Part shown: in pieces, positions 21,124 to 34,700 of the stretch
How positions within the stretch are numbered: position 1 is the first letter of the stretch
Layout: every line of letters begins with the position of its first letter
Origin: Vicugna pacos
Lineage: Eukaryota > Chordata > Mammalia > Artiodactyla > Camelidae
Length of the DNA: 64,000 nucleotides
Direction of reading: 5' to 3'
NCBI RefSeq assembly: GCF_048564905.1
Contig: NW_027328872.1
Span: forward strand, 620,001 to 684,000
Notes under the pieces: generated by a model
Databases searched by the model: none
Seen by the model: only the letters and a program-made list of their open reading frames with translations
Told to the model about the DNA's origin: nothing
Program-made: the position numbers and the translations under genes

Positions 21124-24100
21124 CTTCACCCCAGGGAAGACATAAACACAACATTTGCTGAATCTAGCGGAAGGCCATCGTTTCTAGGTGTGAGCTAACT
21201 ATTCAATTCCTATCTATTTCAGCCGAGACTATTTGACCTTTAAGGAGTTCACTGTTGTTCACAGAGTGTGAAGCTGGAGGAACTCTGATTCTAGGAGGGA
21301 CTTGCCCTTCTCCTAATGGCTTCATTGCCGCTCATGTACTGAACCTTCAAAATGGATGCGTGAGTGGAGGGGAGGGAAGGGCAAGTGCTTGCTAGCTAGG
21401 CCCAAACCTGGGAAAAGGCTTACCTGGGCTTGGTGAATTTTGGTCTGAATGGCTTGGGAAGGCCCCTTGGGACGTGTGGATTCTCACGACCTCTTCCAAG
21501 AACAGGAGCGTTTTGATCATCTCTGCCATCTCTTCTCTTGCACACGTCAGGGACCTTGGACCCGTTCTTGGAGAAGAGAATTGAGGAACTTCCTCAAGTC
21601 CACGTTGGCACTCCGTATGTTTCTGCCAGTATCAGCGAGGTTCAATATGTCTCCTGAATGTCTTTTGAGCCTGGTATCCTCTACAGCTGTCTCCATGCCA
21701 GTATTCTCCATTGTAGCAGAACATCTCTCATCCATGTGTTCGCATCTCTCCTCAATCCGTGCAGCCAGCTTTTCGGACAGCTTCTCTTCGTGACTCCCCT
21801 AAAGTCGACTTCACCAGGACTGGGCAAGTCTGAAAGTACCTCGGAGCCTCACCAGTAAGCTGATGACAGGCAGATATTCCACTGTCTGCCCTTTCAGGTT
21901 CTGGAAACTGACCTGTGAACTCAGGTCTTTGGGCAGCAGAAGTATCTCGAACTTACACAGCTTCCCGGACCAAACACCTAAGCCAAGCTCCACAGAGGCC
22001 TGCAGCCCCTCCATCACACTGATCCACCCACAGAACTCGGCCCGGTTACCTAGGATCCAACAGCCACAACAAGCCTCGTGGAACACACCAACATTCCACC
22101 TGGAATCCAACCGGTAACTGCCATCCCCAATGGCTGCTGCATCTTGTCAGTGTTGGGGGAGGGGCTGCATCCGACGAGAGGTTCCTAAAGTAAATGTGGT
22201 TCTGCCCACTAGCGTCCCATGGGCCTTTCTTCTTCCCTCTTTCCTTTTGTTCAGATCTGTATGCACAGTACCAATGGAGAGAAGTGTGTCCCTTTTCAGT
22301 TGAAGGTTTCACACGTCTTTAAACTTTCTAAGAGTTCACAGTACACAGAGACCCAGTAAAGGAGACTTATGTTCCTATAATATCCGTACAACCGGAATAC
22401 ATATGCGTCGCATGATTTCTGCTGAAAAACCCACACTCTCAGGACATGGATCTATTTGTTTCATGGGGGCTGAATTTCCAAGAAATGAAACCAACCCCAA
22501 TGTGCACGTTACTGTCTGTCTCTTTTGCTCTTAGTACACTTTGGCAGAGCTACTTGCCTTTGCTATAGGCTTCTTACAATTCTTCTCTACGTAGCATAGA
22601 ATATGGCATTCCTTCAACCTGTTCGAAGACATACAAGACTACATCACCGACAAGGAATCCATTGGATTCCAAATCGGCATTTGGGTGAGGTCACGATATG
22701 CTCTTATGAATCTATATTTACGAATATGAATGCACGCCTCTGATTTCCGAATACAAGTGTGCTGAGTACATGCAAGCCGCAATACTGGGTCGATGCGTGC
22801 TGAATGATCCTTGACATCACCTTGAGTATTTTCTTTTGAATAATCATGTTTCCATGGTATATGTCAGCCAACCGTACCATTTTGGTGCATGTTTGTTGGT
22901 TTGATTCTTTGTTGGTCTGCTTCTCGCTTGTTTTGCAAACACGTCAGGACATGCATCTCTCCTTTCGCTTCAAACAGAGAGTCAAATAAGCTGATTCACT
23001 TAAGACAGTGCTTCCAATCACCTATGATTTCCTGCTTCCCTCTCCAATCTTTAAGGTTTTGATGTCCTCCTTGCCTTCTTCTTGTTTATTCTTTGCCACT
23101 CATGCTCTTCTTGCATTTCCAATAATGGTTTTCTTCTTTCCATTTCATCTTGCTGCTTTTCTATTCCGGGGAGTATTCTCAACCTTCCTTTTAGAAGAAG
23201 TTTTGAACTGCTGAATTCTTTTATGATTTGCCGGTCTGTGGATTGCTCTATCTCTACCGTTATTAGAAATGGTGGTCATGTGGCATAGGCTACCCTAGGT
23301 GGCAGCCTTTGGCCATTCAGGATATGGTCTGTGTCCTGGCACTCCTCCCTGTCCTGCAATATTGCTGCCGAGTTATAAGCTGAAACCCCTCTGGAGGTTC
23401 CCTTGTGACTATGTTGTTTCCTCCAGGTGCATTTTAAATCACTGTGATATTCGTGAACTTTGTTGATTGGAATCATACAGCTGCTGGTAGGTCTATTGGG
23501 ATTCCACCTCCTTTGGATGCTGTGTAATTCCTGAATTCGCATAGATGATTTTTTCTTGGCTTTCAACAAGTTTCAGTCTGATATTTCTACAGATAAATTT
23601 TCAGACATATTTTATTTCTTATCTCTTGCTTTTCCATCTGGGACTCTTATGAATTCTAGTCTTTCATGCCCTGTCTTAACCCAGGATACAACAGCAATAT
23701 TTTCATTGTTTTGCACTTGCTTTCCTATGTCCGAATCTGACCGAGGGATTTCTGTTCCCCTGTCTTCACAGTCATTCACGCGTCCCTCTGCATTATCTAG
23801 TCTGCTAAGGACTGAATTTTAGCCCTGATATTATCACATCCACTGAGTTTTCTGATATCTTTTGGCTCGTCTTTAGACTTTCTCTTCCCCTTTTCTGGTA
23901 TTCTGCCTTTTGTGATTCTGAGACCCTTTTGTTCTTCAGTGTTTTCCTGACCTCCATTTTCAACACTTGGACTGCATAGCGTTTTGCAGTCTAGTTGTTT
24001 GAAAGCTTATCCTTTGGGCCTTCAATATCTTTGGAACTGAAAATGGTACTTCCTATTTCTTTTACTGTACTTCTTCATCTCTTCTGGTCAGGTAATATCA

Positions 24101-26412
24101 GGTATCTAATGTTGATTTTTAGGGCTATGTTAAGTGAAAATTTTAGACTCTTGTCTCTACACAATTCCAAGGGATTTCTGTGAGGACAATTTCTCCTAGA
24201 CATTGATGCCATATTCTCTTCCTGTGTGTGATGACTGGTATATCTCCAATTGCTGGTGTTACATTTGTTGAGATGAACAACCCATACTATTTCGATTAGC
24301 ATAACTTCATTTTGATTACGCTTATCTCACAATTCTGAAAGTGCGCAGGACACGGCCTCTTGTGGAAATGAGGATTCTAAAGGTTCTCAGCTCTGCATTC
24401 TGCTCTATGTCATTTTGGAGTGTTTCCAAAACAGCAAACTGAGAGTGCGCTTGTGCTTTGTAGTGCCACGGGAATGTCCCAATGAAAGCAGTTCTTCCCA
24501 GAGCTTCTCTGTCTACTGAAACACCAGTGGAAGCACATCCATGGATGTCACAAATCAGGGCCTGCTGGAATGATCCCGCAGACCGACCTTGGTGTCCTCG
24601 CTGCCGTACCGTGCCGGTGCCATCCAAAATGTAGCATCCGATTTTGGGAGATATTGCTGAAGGAAATGCTTCCTCTTCTCACGCTGTGGACTTGGACCAC
24701 TCTACCTTGTCCTATCATCCTTGTGGCACGGGTGCACGAAGGCCACTACAGAGCTGTTGCGCATCCTGTGCCTCAAACCAAACCATAATCCCAGCCCAGG
24801 TTATGAATGTAGCAGATCCTAAGGCTTTTCATTCTGATTTCAAACCCAAGGCCCCCTGGTTCCCTCAGACCAGATGCACGATAGCTCTGATTCAGCCCCA
24901 CACGTGCTCTATTGGCAAAATGCCCAATTGGTCCCTGGTCCTGCAGATGCACTGGGTGTGGCCATGGGACATATCGGTAATCTCAACCGCGCGACCAGTG
25001 TGGTTGATTTATCATTGGTACACTGTTCGGTTTGCTCTCTTGATTAGACCCACCACATCCCACAACGCACTCCAGATCCCTGAGACTCAGCGTATGCCAT
25101 CAACCGTAGCCCTATACCTCACTTACCGATGCCCCTACTAACTGTAATTTGGCATCACGGATCTTGGTCTCAGAATCAAATGTGGGGATATTTTGCGCTG
25201 GTTTCTTTGAGTTCTGTCAGCCAAGCATCTGCTGTGCACTCTTGTAAATCTCAGCACATCACCTTCAATCTCATGCCTCCTGTCTGCTTGAGAGGGTGCG
25301 TCCAAGTTAAACAGGGTTTCACCCTTGTTGGTCAGACCCTGCACTGGTTTCCATTCCCTGCTTTGCCTTCTCCTGCTTCCAGGTGTCCTGAGGCCTCATC
25401 CTGTCTTTGGAAGTAACAGACCTCTCTTCGGCAAGTGTCCTGTGCCAAAGGCTGGGTGAGTGGAGTTTTACATTTCTCTGTACAAGGGAGCGCGTGAGTG
25501 CAGGTTGCACTTCTTCTCTGCCAACTGGGCATCGATGAATCAACACTATCCAGATACATTTCACAGAAATGTGATATTTGCTTAGCTCTTGGTTTCTATA
25601 CAGCCGTGGTGGGAGGGGTTGTCCAAAGAAACCTATTTTGACATTGTGTTGATATCTCATTTGCAGTCTTTAAGAATTTTAACAGAATTCATTTCCATGT
25701 TTTGGGAGTTATACGAAAATGAAGTTATTTTTTGAAACACACTAAATCGACCTAGAAGCCAGACTTGTCAATTATGGTAACAATTTGTCAGCACTACGGA
25801 AAACCTAGACAGATAGAATGCAAACTAGCAGTCCAAACTGTTAAAGGGGTCATGTCAGCTCTTTACGGTTGAAGCCTCCCAGACCAACAGGAACCATGAA
25901 ATAACTATTGGAAACATGAAATAACCCCCAACCTTGGATACACTTGGGCATGTGGTGCCCTTTAGTCCTATTTGTCACCTACTGGCCAATGTTGGCATTT
26001 CAAGGGGTAACATCCCTCTCTAGGAAAATACAAGAGGAAACAAACCAAATATATACATTTAGGTTTGAATCCAAAAGCACCTAGAGGCCTTATAGCTAGG
26101 AGAACCCTGCTGCAGTTATGCTTGTCTATGGAGAACCAGGTGTTCTTCTATCAGTGATGAGAACAGTTAATCATCCGATCATGTTGGGTAAAGCCATTTA
26201 ACTCAACCAAGTCTGCACCCACATGATATAGTGCCCCCGGGGGCTTGACTCATTGAAAGACGATCCACATAAGCTGTGTCTTTAATGTCATTGGCGACTT
26301 TTACAGTACACTTCACTTTCTGACTTGTACTATTTACCTATACTGTCTTGAAAAACTGAGGCCTAATACAGATTCAAGTTCAGTCAAAGATTCCCCTCAC
26401 TTACCACACTCC
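21124..26412. repeat. Macrosatellite unit 5 (5,289 bp)
   Basis: The first about 1.3 kb is a near-copy of the start of unit 4; after about 22.45 kb it leaves that group. Three 1 bp deletions (near 22853, 23619 and 26250) account for its length. Variants such as GGCCACTACAGAG near 24743, CAAATGTGGGG near 25178 and GTCAGCACTACGG near 25788 recur in the tail of unit 8. Confidence 0.97.
23051..24021 (-). mobile_element. LINE-1 ORF1 fragment, antisense, decayed (unit 5)
   Basis: As in the other units, with one extra 1 bp deletion near 23619 that shifts the coiled-coil/RRM part. Confidence 0.78.
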
Positions 26413-29400
26413 CTTCACCCCAGGGAAGACATAAAAACAACATTTGCTGAATCTAGCGGAAGGCCATCGTTTCTAGGTGTGAGCTAAGTATTCAATTCCT
26501 ATCTATTTCAGCCGAGATTATTTGATCTTTAAGGAGTTCACTGTTGTTCACAGAGTGTGAAGCTGGAGGAACTCTGATTCTAGGAGGGACTTGCCCTTCT
26601 CCTAATGGCTTCATTGCCGCTCAGGTACTGAACCTTCAAAATGGATGCGTGAGTGGAGGGGAGGGAAGGGCATGTGCTTGCTAGCTAGGACCAAACCTGG
26701 GAAAAGGCTTACCTGGGCTTGGTGAATTTTGGTCTGAATGTCTTGGGAAGGCCCCTTGGGACGTGTGGATTCTCACGACCTCTTCCAAGAACAGGAGCGT
26801 TTTGATCATCTCTGCCATCTCTTCTCTTGCACACGTCAGGGACCTTGGACCCGTTCTTGGAGAAGAGAATTGAGGAACTTCCTCAAGTCCACGTTGGCAC
26901 TCCGTATGTTTCTGCCAGTATCAGCGAGGTTCAATATGTCTCCTGAATGTCTTTTGAGCCTGGTATCCTCTACAGCTGTCTCCACGCCAGTATTCTCCAT
27001 TGTAGCAGAACATCTCTCATCCATGTGTTCGCATCTCTCCTCAATCCGTGCAGCCAGCTTTTCGGCCAGCTTCTCTTCGTGACTCCCCTAAAGTCGACTT
27101 CACCAGGACTGGGCAAGTCTGAAAGTACCTCGGAGCCTCACCAGTAAGCTGATGACAGGCAGATCTTCCACTGTCTGCCCTTTCAGTTTCTGGAAACTGA
27201 CCTGTGAACTCAGGTCTTTGGGCAGCAGAAGTATCTCGAACTTACACAGCTTCCCGGACCAAACACCTAAGTAAAGCTCCACAGAGGCCTACAGCCCCTC
27301 CATCACACTGATCCACCCACAGAACTCGGCCCGGTTACCTAGGATCCAACAGCCACAACAAGCCTCGTGGAACACACCAACATTCCACCTGGAATCCAAC
27401 CGGTAACTGCCATCCCCAATGGCTGCTGCATCTTGTCAGTGTTGGGGGAGGGGCTGCATCCGACGAGAGGTTCCTAAAGTCAATGTGGTTCTGCCCACTA
27501 GCGTCCCATGGGCCTTTCTTCTTCCCTCTTTCCTTTTGTTCAGATCTGTATGCACAGTACCAATGGAGAGAAGTGTGTCCCTTTTCAGTTGAAGGTTTCA
27601 CACGTCTTTAAACTTTCTAAGAGTTCACAGTACACAGAGACCCAGTAAAGGAGACTTATGTTCCTATAATATCCGTACAACCGGAATACATATGCGTCGC
27701 ATGATTTCTGCTGAAAAACCCACACTCTCAGGACATGGATCTATTTGTTTCATGGGGGCTGAATTTCCAAGAAATGAAACCAACCCCAATGTGCACGTTA
27801 CTGTCTGTCTCTTTTGCTCTTAGTACACTTTGGCAGACCTACTTGCCTTTGTTATAGGCTTCTTACAATTCTTCTCTACGTAGCGTAGAATATGGCATTC
27901 CTTCATCCTGTTGGAAGACATACAAGACTACATCACGGACTAGGAATCCAGTGGATTCCAAATCGGCATTTGGGTGAGGTCACGATATGCTCTTATGAAT
28001 CTATATTTACGAATATGAATGCACGCCTCTGATTTCCGAATACAAGTGTGCTGAGTACATGCAAGCCGCAATACTGGGTCGATGCGTGCTGAATGATCCT
28101 TGACATCACCTTGAGTATTTTCTTTTGAATAATCATGTTTCCCATGGTATATGTCAGCCAACCGTACCATTTTGGTGCATGTTTGTTGGTTTGATTCTTT
28201 GTTGGTCTGCTTCTCGCTTGTTTTGCAAACACGTCAGGACATGCATCTCTCCTTTCGCTTCAAACAGAGAGTCAAATAAGCTGATTCACTTAAGAGAGTG
28301 CTTCCAATCACCTATGATTTCCTGCTTCCCTCTCCAATCTTTAAGGTTTTGATGTCCTACTTGCCTTCTTCTTGTTTCTTCTTTGCCACTCATGCTCTTC
28401 TTGCATTTCCAATAATGGTTTTCTTCTTTCCATTTCATCTTGCTGATTTTCTATTCCGGGGATTATTTCTAAACCTTCCTTTTAGAAGAAGTTTTGAACT
28501 GCTGAATTCTTTTATGATTTGCCGGTCTGTGGATTGCTCTAGCTCTACCGTTATTAGAAATGGTGGTCATGTGGCATAGGCTACCCTAGGTGGCAGCATT
28601 TGGCCATTCAGGTTATGGTCTGTGTCCTGGCACTCCTCCCTGTCCTGCAATATTGCTGCCGAGTTATAAGCTGAAACCCCTCTGGAGGTTCCCTTGTGAC
28701 TATGTTGTTTCCTCCAGGTGCATTTTAAATCACTGTGATATTCGTGAACTTTGTTGATTGGAATCATACAGCTGCTTGTAGGTCTATTGGGATTCCAGCT
28801 CCTTTGGATGCTGTGTAATTCCTGAATTCGCATAGATGATTTTTTCTTGGCTTTCAACAAGTTTCAGTCTGATATTTCTACAGATAAATTTTCAGACATA
28901 TTTTATTTCTTTATCTCTTGCTTTTCCATCTGGGACTCTTATGAATTCTAGTCTTTCATGCCCTGTCTTAACCCAGGATACAACAGCAATATTTTCATTG
29001 TTTTGCACTTGCTTTCCTATGTCCGAATCTGACCGAGGGATTTCTGTTCCCCTGTCTTCACAGTCATTCACGCGTCCCTCTGCATTATCTAGTCTGCTAA
29101 GGACTGAATTTTAGCCCTGATATTATCACATCCACTGAGTTTTCTGATATCTTTTGGCTCGTCTTTAGACTTTCTCTTCCCCTTTTCTGGTATTCTGCCT
29201 TTTGTGATTCTGAGACCCTTTTGTTCTTCAGTGTTTTCCTGACCTCCATTTTCAACACTTGGACTGCATAGCGTTTTGCAGTCTAGTTGTTTGAAAGCTT
29301 ATCCTTTGGGCCTTCAATATCTTTGGAACTGAAAATGGTACTTCCTATTTCTTTTACTGTACTTCTTCATCTCTACTGGTCAGGTAATCTCAGGTATCTA

Positions 29401-31705
29401 ATGTAGATTTTTAGGGCTATGTTAAGTGAAAATTTTAGACTCTTGTCTCTACGCAATTCCAAGGGATTCCTGTGAGGACAATTTCTCCTAGACATTGATG
29501 CCATATTCTCTTCCTGTGTGTGTTGTCTGGTATATCTCCAATTGCTGGTGTTGCATTTGTTGTGATGAACAACCCATACTATTTCGATTAGCATAACTTC
29601 ATTTTGATTACGCTTATCTCACAATTCTGAAAGTGCGCAGGACACGGCCTCTTGTGGAAATGAGGATTCTAAAGGTTCTCAGCTCTGCATTCTGCTCTAT
29701 GTCATTTTGTAGTGTTTCCAAAACAGCAAACTGAGAGTGCGCTTGTGCTTTGTAGTGCCACGGGAATGTCCCAATGAAAGCAGTTCTTCCCAGAGCTTCT
29801 CTGTCTACTGAAACACCAGTGGAAGCACATCCATGGATGTCACAAATCAGGGCCTGCTGGAATGATCCCGCAGACCGACCTTGGTGTCCTCGCTGCCGTA
29901 CCGTGCCGGTGCCATCCAAAATGTAGCATCCGATTTTGGGAGATAGTGCTGAAGGAAATGCTTCCTCTTCTCACGCTGTGGACTTGGACCACTCTACCTT
30001 GTCCTATCATCCTTGTGGCACGGGTGCACGAAGGCCACCACAGAGCTGTTGCGCATCCTGTGCCTCAAACCAAACCATAATCCCAGCCCAGGTTATGAAT
30101 GTAGCAGATCCTAAGGCTTTTCATTCTGATTTCAAACCCAAGGACCCCTGGATCCCTCAGACCAGATGCACGATAGCTCTGATTCAGCCCAACACGTGCT
30201 CTATTATCAAAATGCCCATTTGGTCCCTGGTCCTGCAGATGCACTGGGTGTCGCCATGGGACAGTTCGGTAATCTCAACTGCGCGACCAGTGTGGTTGAT
30301 TTATCATTGGTACACTGTTCGGTTTGCTCTCTTGATTAGACCCACCACATCCCACAACGCACTCCAGATCCCTGAGACTCAGCGTATGCCATCAACCGTA
30401 GCCCTATACCTCACTAACCGATGCCCCTGCTAACTGTAATTTGGCATCACGTATCTTAGTCTCAGAATAAACTGTGGGGATATTTTGCGCTGGTTTCTTT
30501 GAGTTCTGTCAGCCAAGCATCTGCTGTGCACTCTTGTAAATCTCAGCACATAACCTTCAATCTCATGTCTCCTGTACACTTGAGAGGGTGCGTCCAAGTT
30601 AAACAGGGTTTCACCCTTGTTGGTCAGACCCTGCACTGGTTTCCATTCCCTGCTTTGCCTTCTCCTGCTTCCAGGTGTCCTGAGGCCTCATCCTGTCTTT
30701 GGAAGTAACAGACCTCTCTTCGGCAAGTGTCCTGTGCCAAAGGCTGGGTGAGTGGAGTTTTACATTTCTCTGTACAAGTGAGCGCGTCAGTGCAGGTTGC
30801 ACTTCTTCTCTGCCAACTGGGCATCGATGAATTAACACTATCCAGATACATTTCACAGAATTGTGATATTTGCTTAGCTCTTGGTTTCTATACAGCCGTG
30901 GTGGGAGGGGTTGTCCAAAGAAACCTGTTTTGACATTGTGTTGATATCTCATTTGCAGTCTTTAAGAATTTTAACAGAATCCAATTCCATGTATTGGGAG
31001 TTATACGAAAATGAAGTTATTTTTTGAAACACACTAAATCGACCTAGAAGCCAGACTTGTCAATTTTGGTAACATATTGTCAGCTCTACGGAAAACCTAG
31101 ACAGATAGAATGCAAACTAGCAGTCCAAACTGTTAAAGGGGTCATGTCAGCTCTTTACGGTTGAAGCCTCCGAGACCAACAGGAACCGTGAAATAACTAT
31201 TGGAAACATGAAATAACCCCCAACCTTGGATACACTTGGGCATGTTGTGCCCTTTAGTCCTATTTGTCACCTACTGGCCAATGTTGGCATTTCAAGGGGT
31301 AATATCGCTCTCTAGGAAAATACAAGAGGAAACAAACCAAATATATACATTTAGGTTTGAATCCAAAAGCACCTAGAGGCATTATAGCTAGGAGAACCCT
31401 GCTGCACTTATGCTTGTCTATGGAGAACCAGGTGTTCTTCTATCAGTGATGAGAACAATTAATCTTCCGATCATGTTGGGTAAAGCCATTTAACGCAACC
31501 AAGTCTGCACCCACATGATATAGTGCCCCCGGGGGCTTGACTCAAGTGAAAGACGATCCACATAAGCTGTGTCTTTAATGTCATTGGCGACTTTTACAGT
31601 ACACTTCACTTTCTGACTTGTACTATTTACCTGTACTGTGTTGAAAAACTGAGGCCTAATACAGATTCAAGTTCAGTCAAAGATTCCCCTCACTTAACAC
31701 ACTCC
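26413..31705. repeat. Macrosatellite unit 6 (5,293 bp)
   Basis: Longest unit, with one inserted base near 28467. From about 29.39 kb on it shares a run of variants with unit 9, exactly 15,872 bp downstream. Examples are GGTAATCTCAGG near 29383, CTCTATTATCAAAATG near 30200 and CACGTATCTTAG near 30450. This begins the three-unit-offset duplicated block. Confidence 0.97.
28341..29312 (-). mobile_element. LINE-1 ORF1 fragment, antisense, decayed (unit 6)
   Basis: As in the other units, with one inserted base near 28467 in the C-terminal tail region. Confidence 0.78.
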
Positions 31706-34700
31706 CTTCACCCCAGGGAAGACATAAACACAACATTTGCTGAATCTAGCGGAAGGCCATCGTTTCTAGGTTTGAGCTAAGTATTCAATTCCTATCTATT
31801 TCAGCCGAGACTATTTGACCTTTAGGGAGTTCACTGTTGTTCACAGAGTGTGAAGCTGGAGGAACTCTGATTCTAGGAGGGACTTGCCCTTCTCCTAATG
31901 GCTTCATTGCCGCTCAGGTACTGAACCTTCAAAATGGATGCGTGAGTGGAGGGGAGGGATGGGCAAGTGCTTGCTAGCTAGGCCCAAACCTGGGAAAAGG
32001 CTTACCTGGGCTTGGTGAATTTTGGTCTGAATGGCTTGGGAAGGCCCCTTGGGACGTGTGGATTCTCACGACCTCTTCCAAGAACAGGAGCGTTTTGATC
32101 ATCTCTGCCATCTCTTCTCTTGCACACGTCAGGGACCTTGGACCCGTTCTTGGAGAAGAGAATTGAGGAACTTCCTCAAGTCCACGTTGGCACTCCGTAT
32201 GTTTCTGCCAGTATCAGCGAGGTTCAATATGTCTCCTGAATGTCTTTTGAGCCTGGTATCCTCTACAGCTGTCTCCACGCCAGTATTCTCCATTGTAGCA
32301 GAACATCTCTCATCCATGTGTTCGCATCTCTCCTCAATCCGTGCAGCCAGCTTTTCGGCCAGCTTCTCTTCGTGACTCCCCTAAAGTCGACTTCACCAGG
32401 ACTGGGCAAGTCTGAAAGTACCTCGGAGCCTCACCAGTAAGCTGATGACAGGAAGATCTTCCACTGTCTGCCCTTTCAGTTTCTGGAAACTGACCTGTGA
32501 ACTCAGGTCTTTGGGCAGCAGAAGTATCTCGAACTTACACAGCTTCCCGGACCAAACACCTAAGCCAATCTCCACAGAGGCCTACAGCCCCTCCATCACA
32601 CTGATCCACCCACAGAACTCGGCCCGGTTACCTAGGATCCAACAGCCACAACAAGCCTCGTGGAACACACCAACATTCCACCTGGAATCCAACCGGTAAC
32701 TGCCATCCCCAATGGCTGCTGCATCTTGTCAGTGTTGGGGGAGGGGCTGCATCCGAAGAGAGGTTCCTAAAGTAAATGTGGTTCTGCCCACTAGCGTCCC
32801 ATGGGCCTTTCTTCTTCCCTCTTTCCTTTTGTTCAGATCTGTATGCACAGTACCAATGGAGAGAAGTGTGTCCCTTTTCAGTTGAAGGTTTCACACGTCT
32901 TTAAACTTTCTAAGAGTTCACAGTACACAGAGACCCAGTAAAGGAGACTTATGTTCCTATAATATCCGTACAACCGGAATACATATGCGTCGCATGATTT
33001 CTGCTGAAAAACCCACACTCTCAGGACATGGATCTATTGGTTTCATGGGGGCTGAATTTCCAAGAAATGAAACCAACCCCAATGTGCACTTTATAGTCTG
33101 TCTCTTTTGCTCTTAGTACACTTTGGTAGAGCTACTTGCCTTTGTTATAGGCTTCTTACAATTCTTCTCTACGTAGCGTAGAATATGGCATTCCTTCGTC
33201 CTGTTGGAAGACATACAAGACTACATCACGGACTAGGAATCCATTGGATTCCAAATCGACATTTGGGTGAGGTCACGATATGCTCTTATGAATCTATATT
33301 TATGAATATGAATGCACGCTTCTGATTACCGAATACAAGTGTGCTGAGTACATGCAAGCCGCAATACTGGGTCGATGCGTGCTGAATGATCCTTGACAAC
33401 ACCTTGAGTATTTTCTTTTGAATAATCATGTTTCCCATGGTATATGTCAGCCAACCGTACCATTTTGGTGCATGTTTGTTGGTTTGATTCTTTGTTGGTC
33501 TGCTTCTCGCTTGTTTTGCAAACACGTCAGGACATGCATCTCTCCTTTCGCTTCAAACAGAGAGTCAAATAAGCTGATTCACTTAAGAGAGTGCTTCCAA
33601 TCACCTATGATTTCCTGCTTCCCTCACCAATCTTTAAGTTTTTGATGTCCTCCTTGCCTTCTTCTTGTTTCTTCTTTGACACTCATGCTCTTCTTGCATT
33701 TCCAATAATGGTTTTCTTCTTTCCATTTCATCTTGCTGCTTTTCTATTCCGGGGAGTATTCTCAACCTTCCTTTTAGAAGAAGTTTTGAACTGCTGAATT
33801 CTTTTATGATTTGCCGGTCTGTGGATTGCTCTAGCTCTGCCATTATTAGAAATGGTGGTCATGTGGCATAGGCTACCCTAGGTGGCAGCCTTTGGCCATT
33901 CAGGTTATGGTCTGTGTCCTGGCACTCCTCCCTGTCCTGCAATATTGCTGCCGAGTTATAAGCTGAAACCCCTCTGGAGGTTCCCTTGTGACTATGTTGT
34001 TTCCTCCAGGTGCATTTTAAATCACTGTGATATTCGTGAACTTTGTTGATTGGAATCATACAGCTGCTTGTAAGTCTATTGGGATTCCACCTCCTTTGGA
34101 TGCTGTGTAATTCCTGAATTCGCATAGATGATTTTTTCTTGGCTTTCAACAAGTTTCAGTCTGATATTTCTACAGATAAATTTTCAGACATATTTTATTT
34201 ATTTATCTCTTGCTTTTCCATCTGGAACTCTTATGAATTCTAGTCTTTCATGCCCTGTCTTAACCCAGGATACAACAGCAATATTTTCATTGTTTCGCAC
34301 TTGCTTTCCTATGTCCGAATCTGACCGAGGGATTTCTGATCCCCTGTCTTCACAGTCATTCACGCGTCCCTCTACATTATCTAGTCTGCTAAGGACTGAA
34401 TTTTAGCCCTGATATTATCACATTCACTGAGTTTTCTGATATCTTCTGGCTCGTCTTTAGACTTTCACTTCCCCTTTTCTGGTATTATGCCTTTTGTGAT
34501 TCTGAGACCCTTATGTTCTTCAGTGTTTTCCTGACCTCCAATTTCAACACTTGGACTGCATATCGTTTTGCAGTCTAGATGTTTGAAAGCTTATCTTTTG
34601 GGCCTTCAATATCTTTGGAACTGAAAATGGTACTTCCTATTTCTTTTACTGTACTTCTTCATCTCTACTGGTCAGGTAATATCAGGTATCTAATGTAGAT

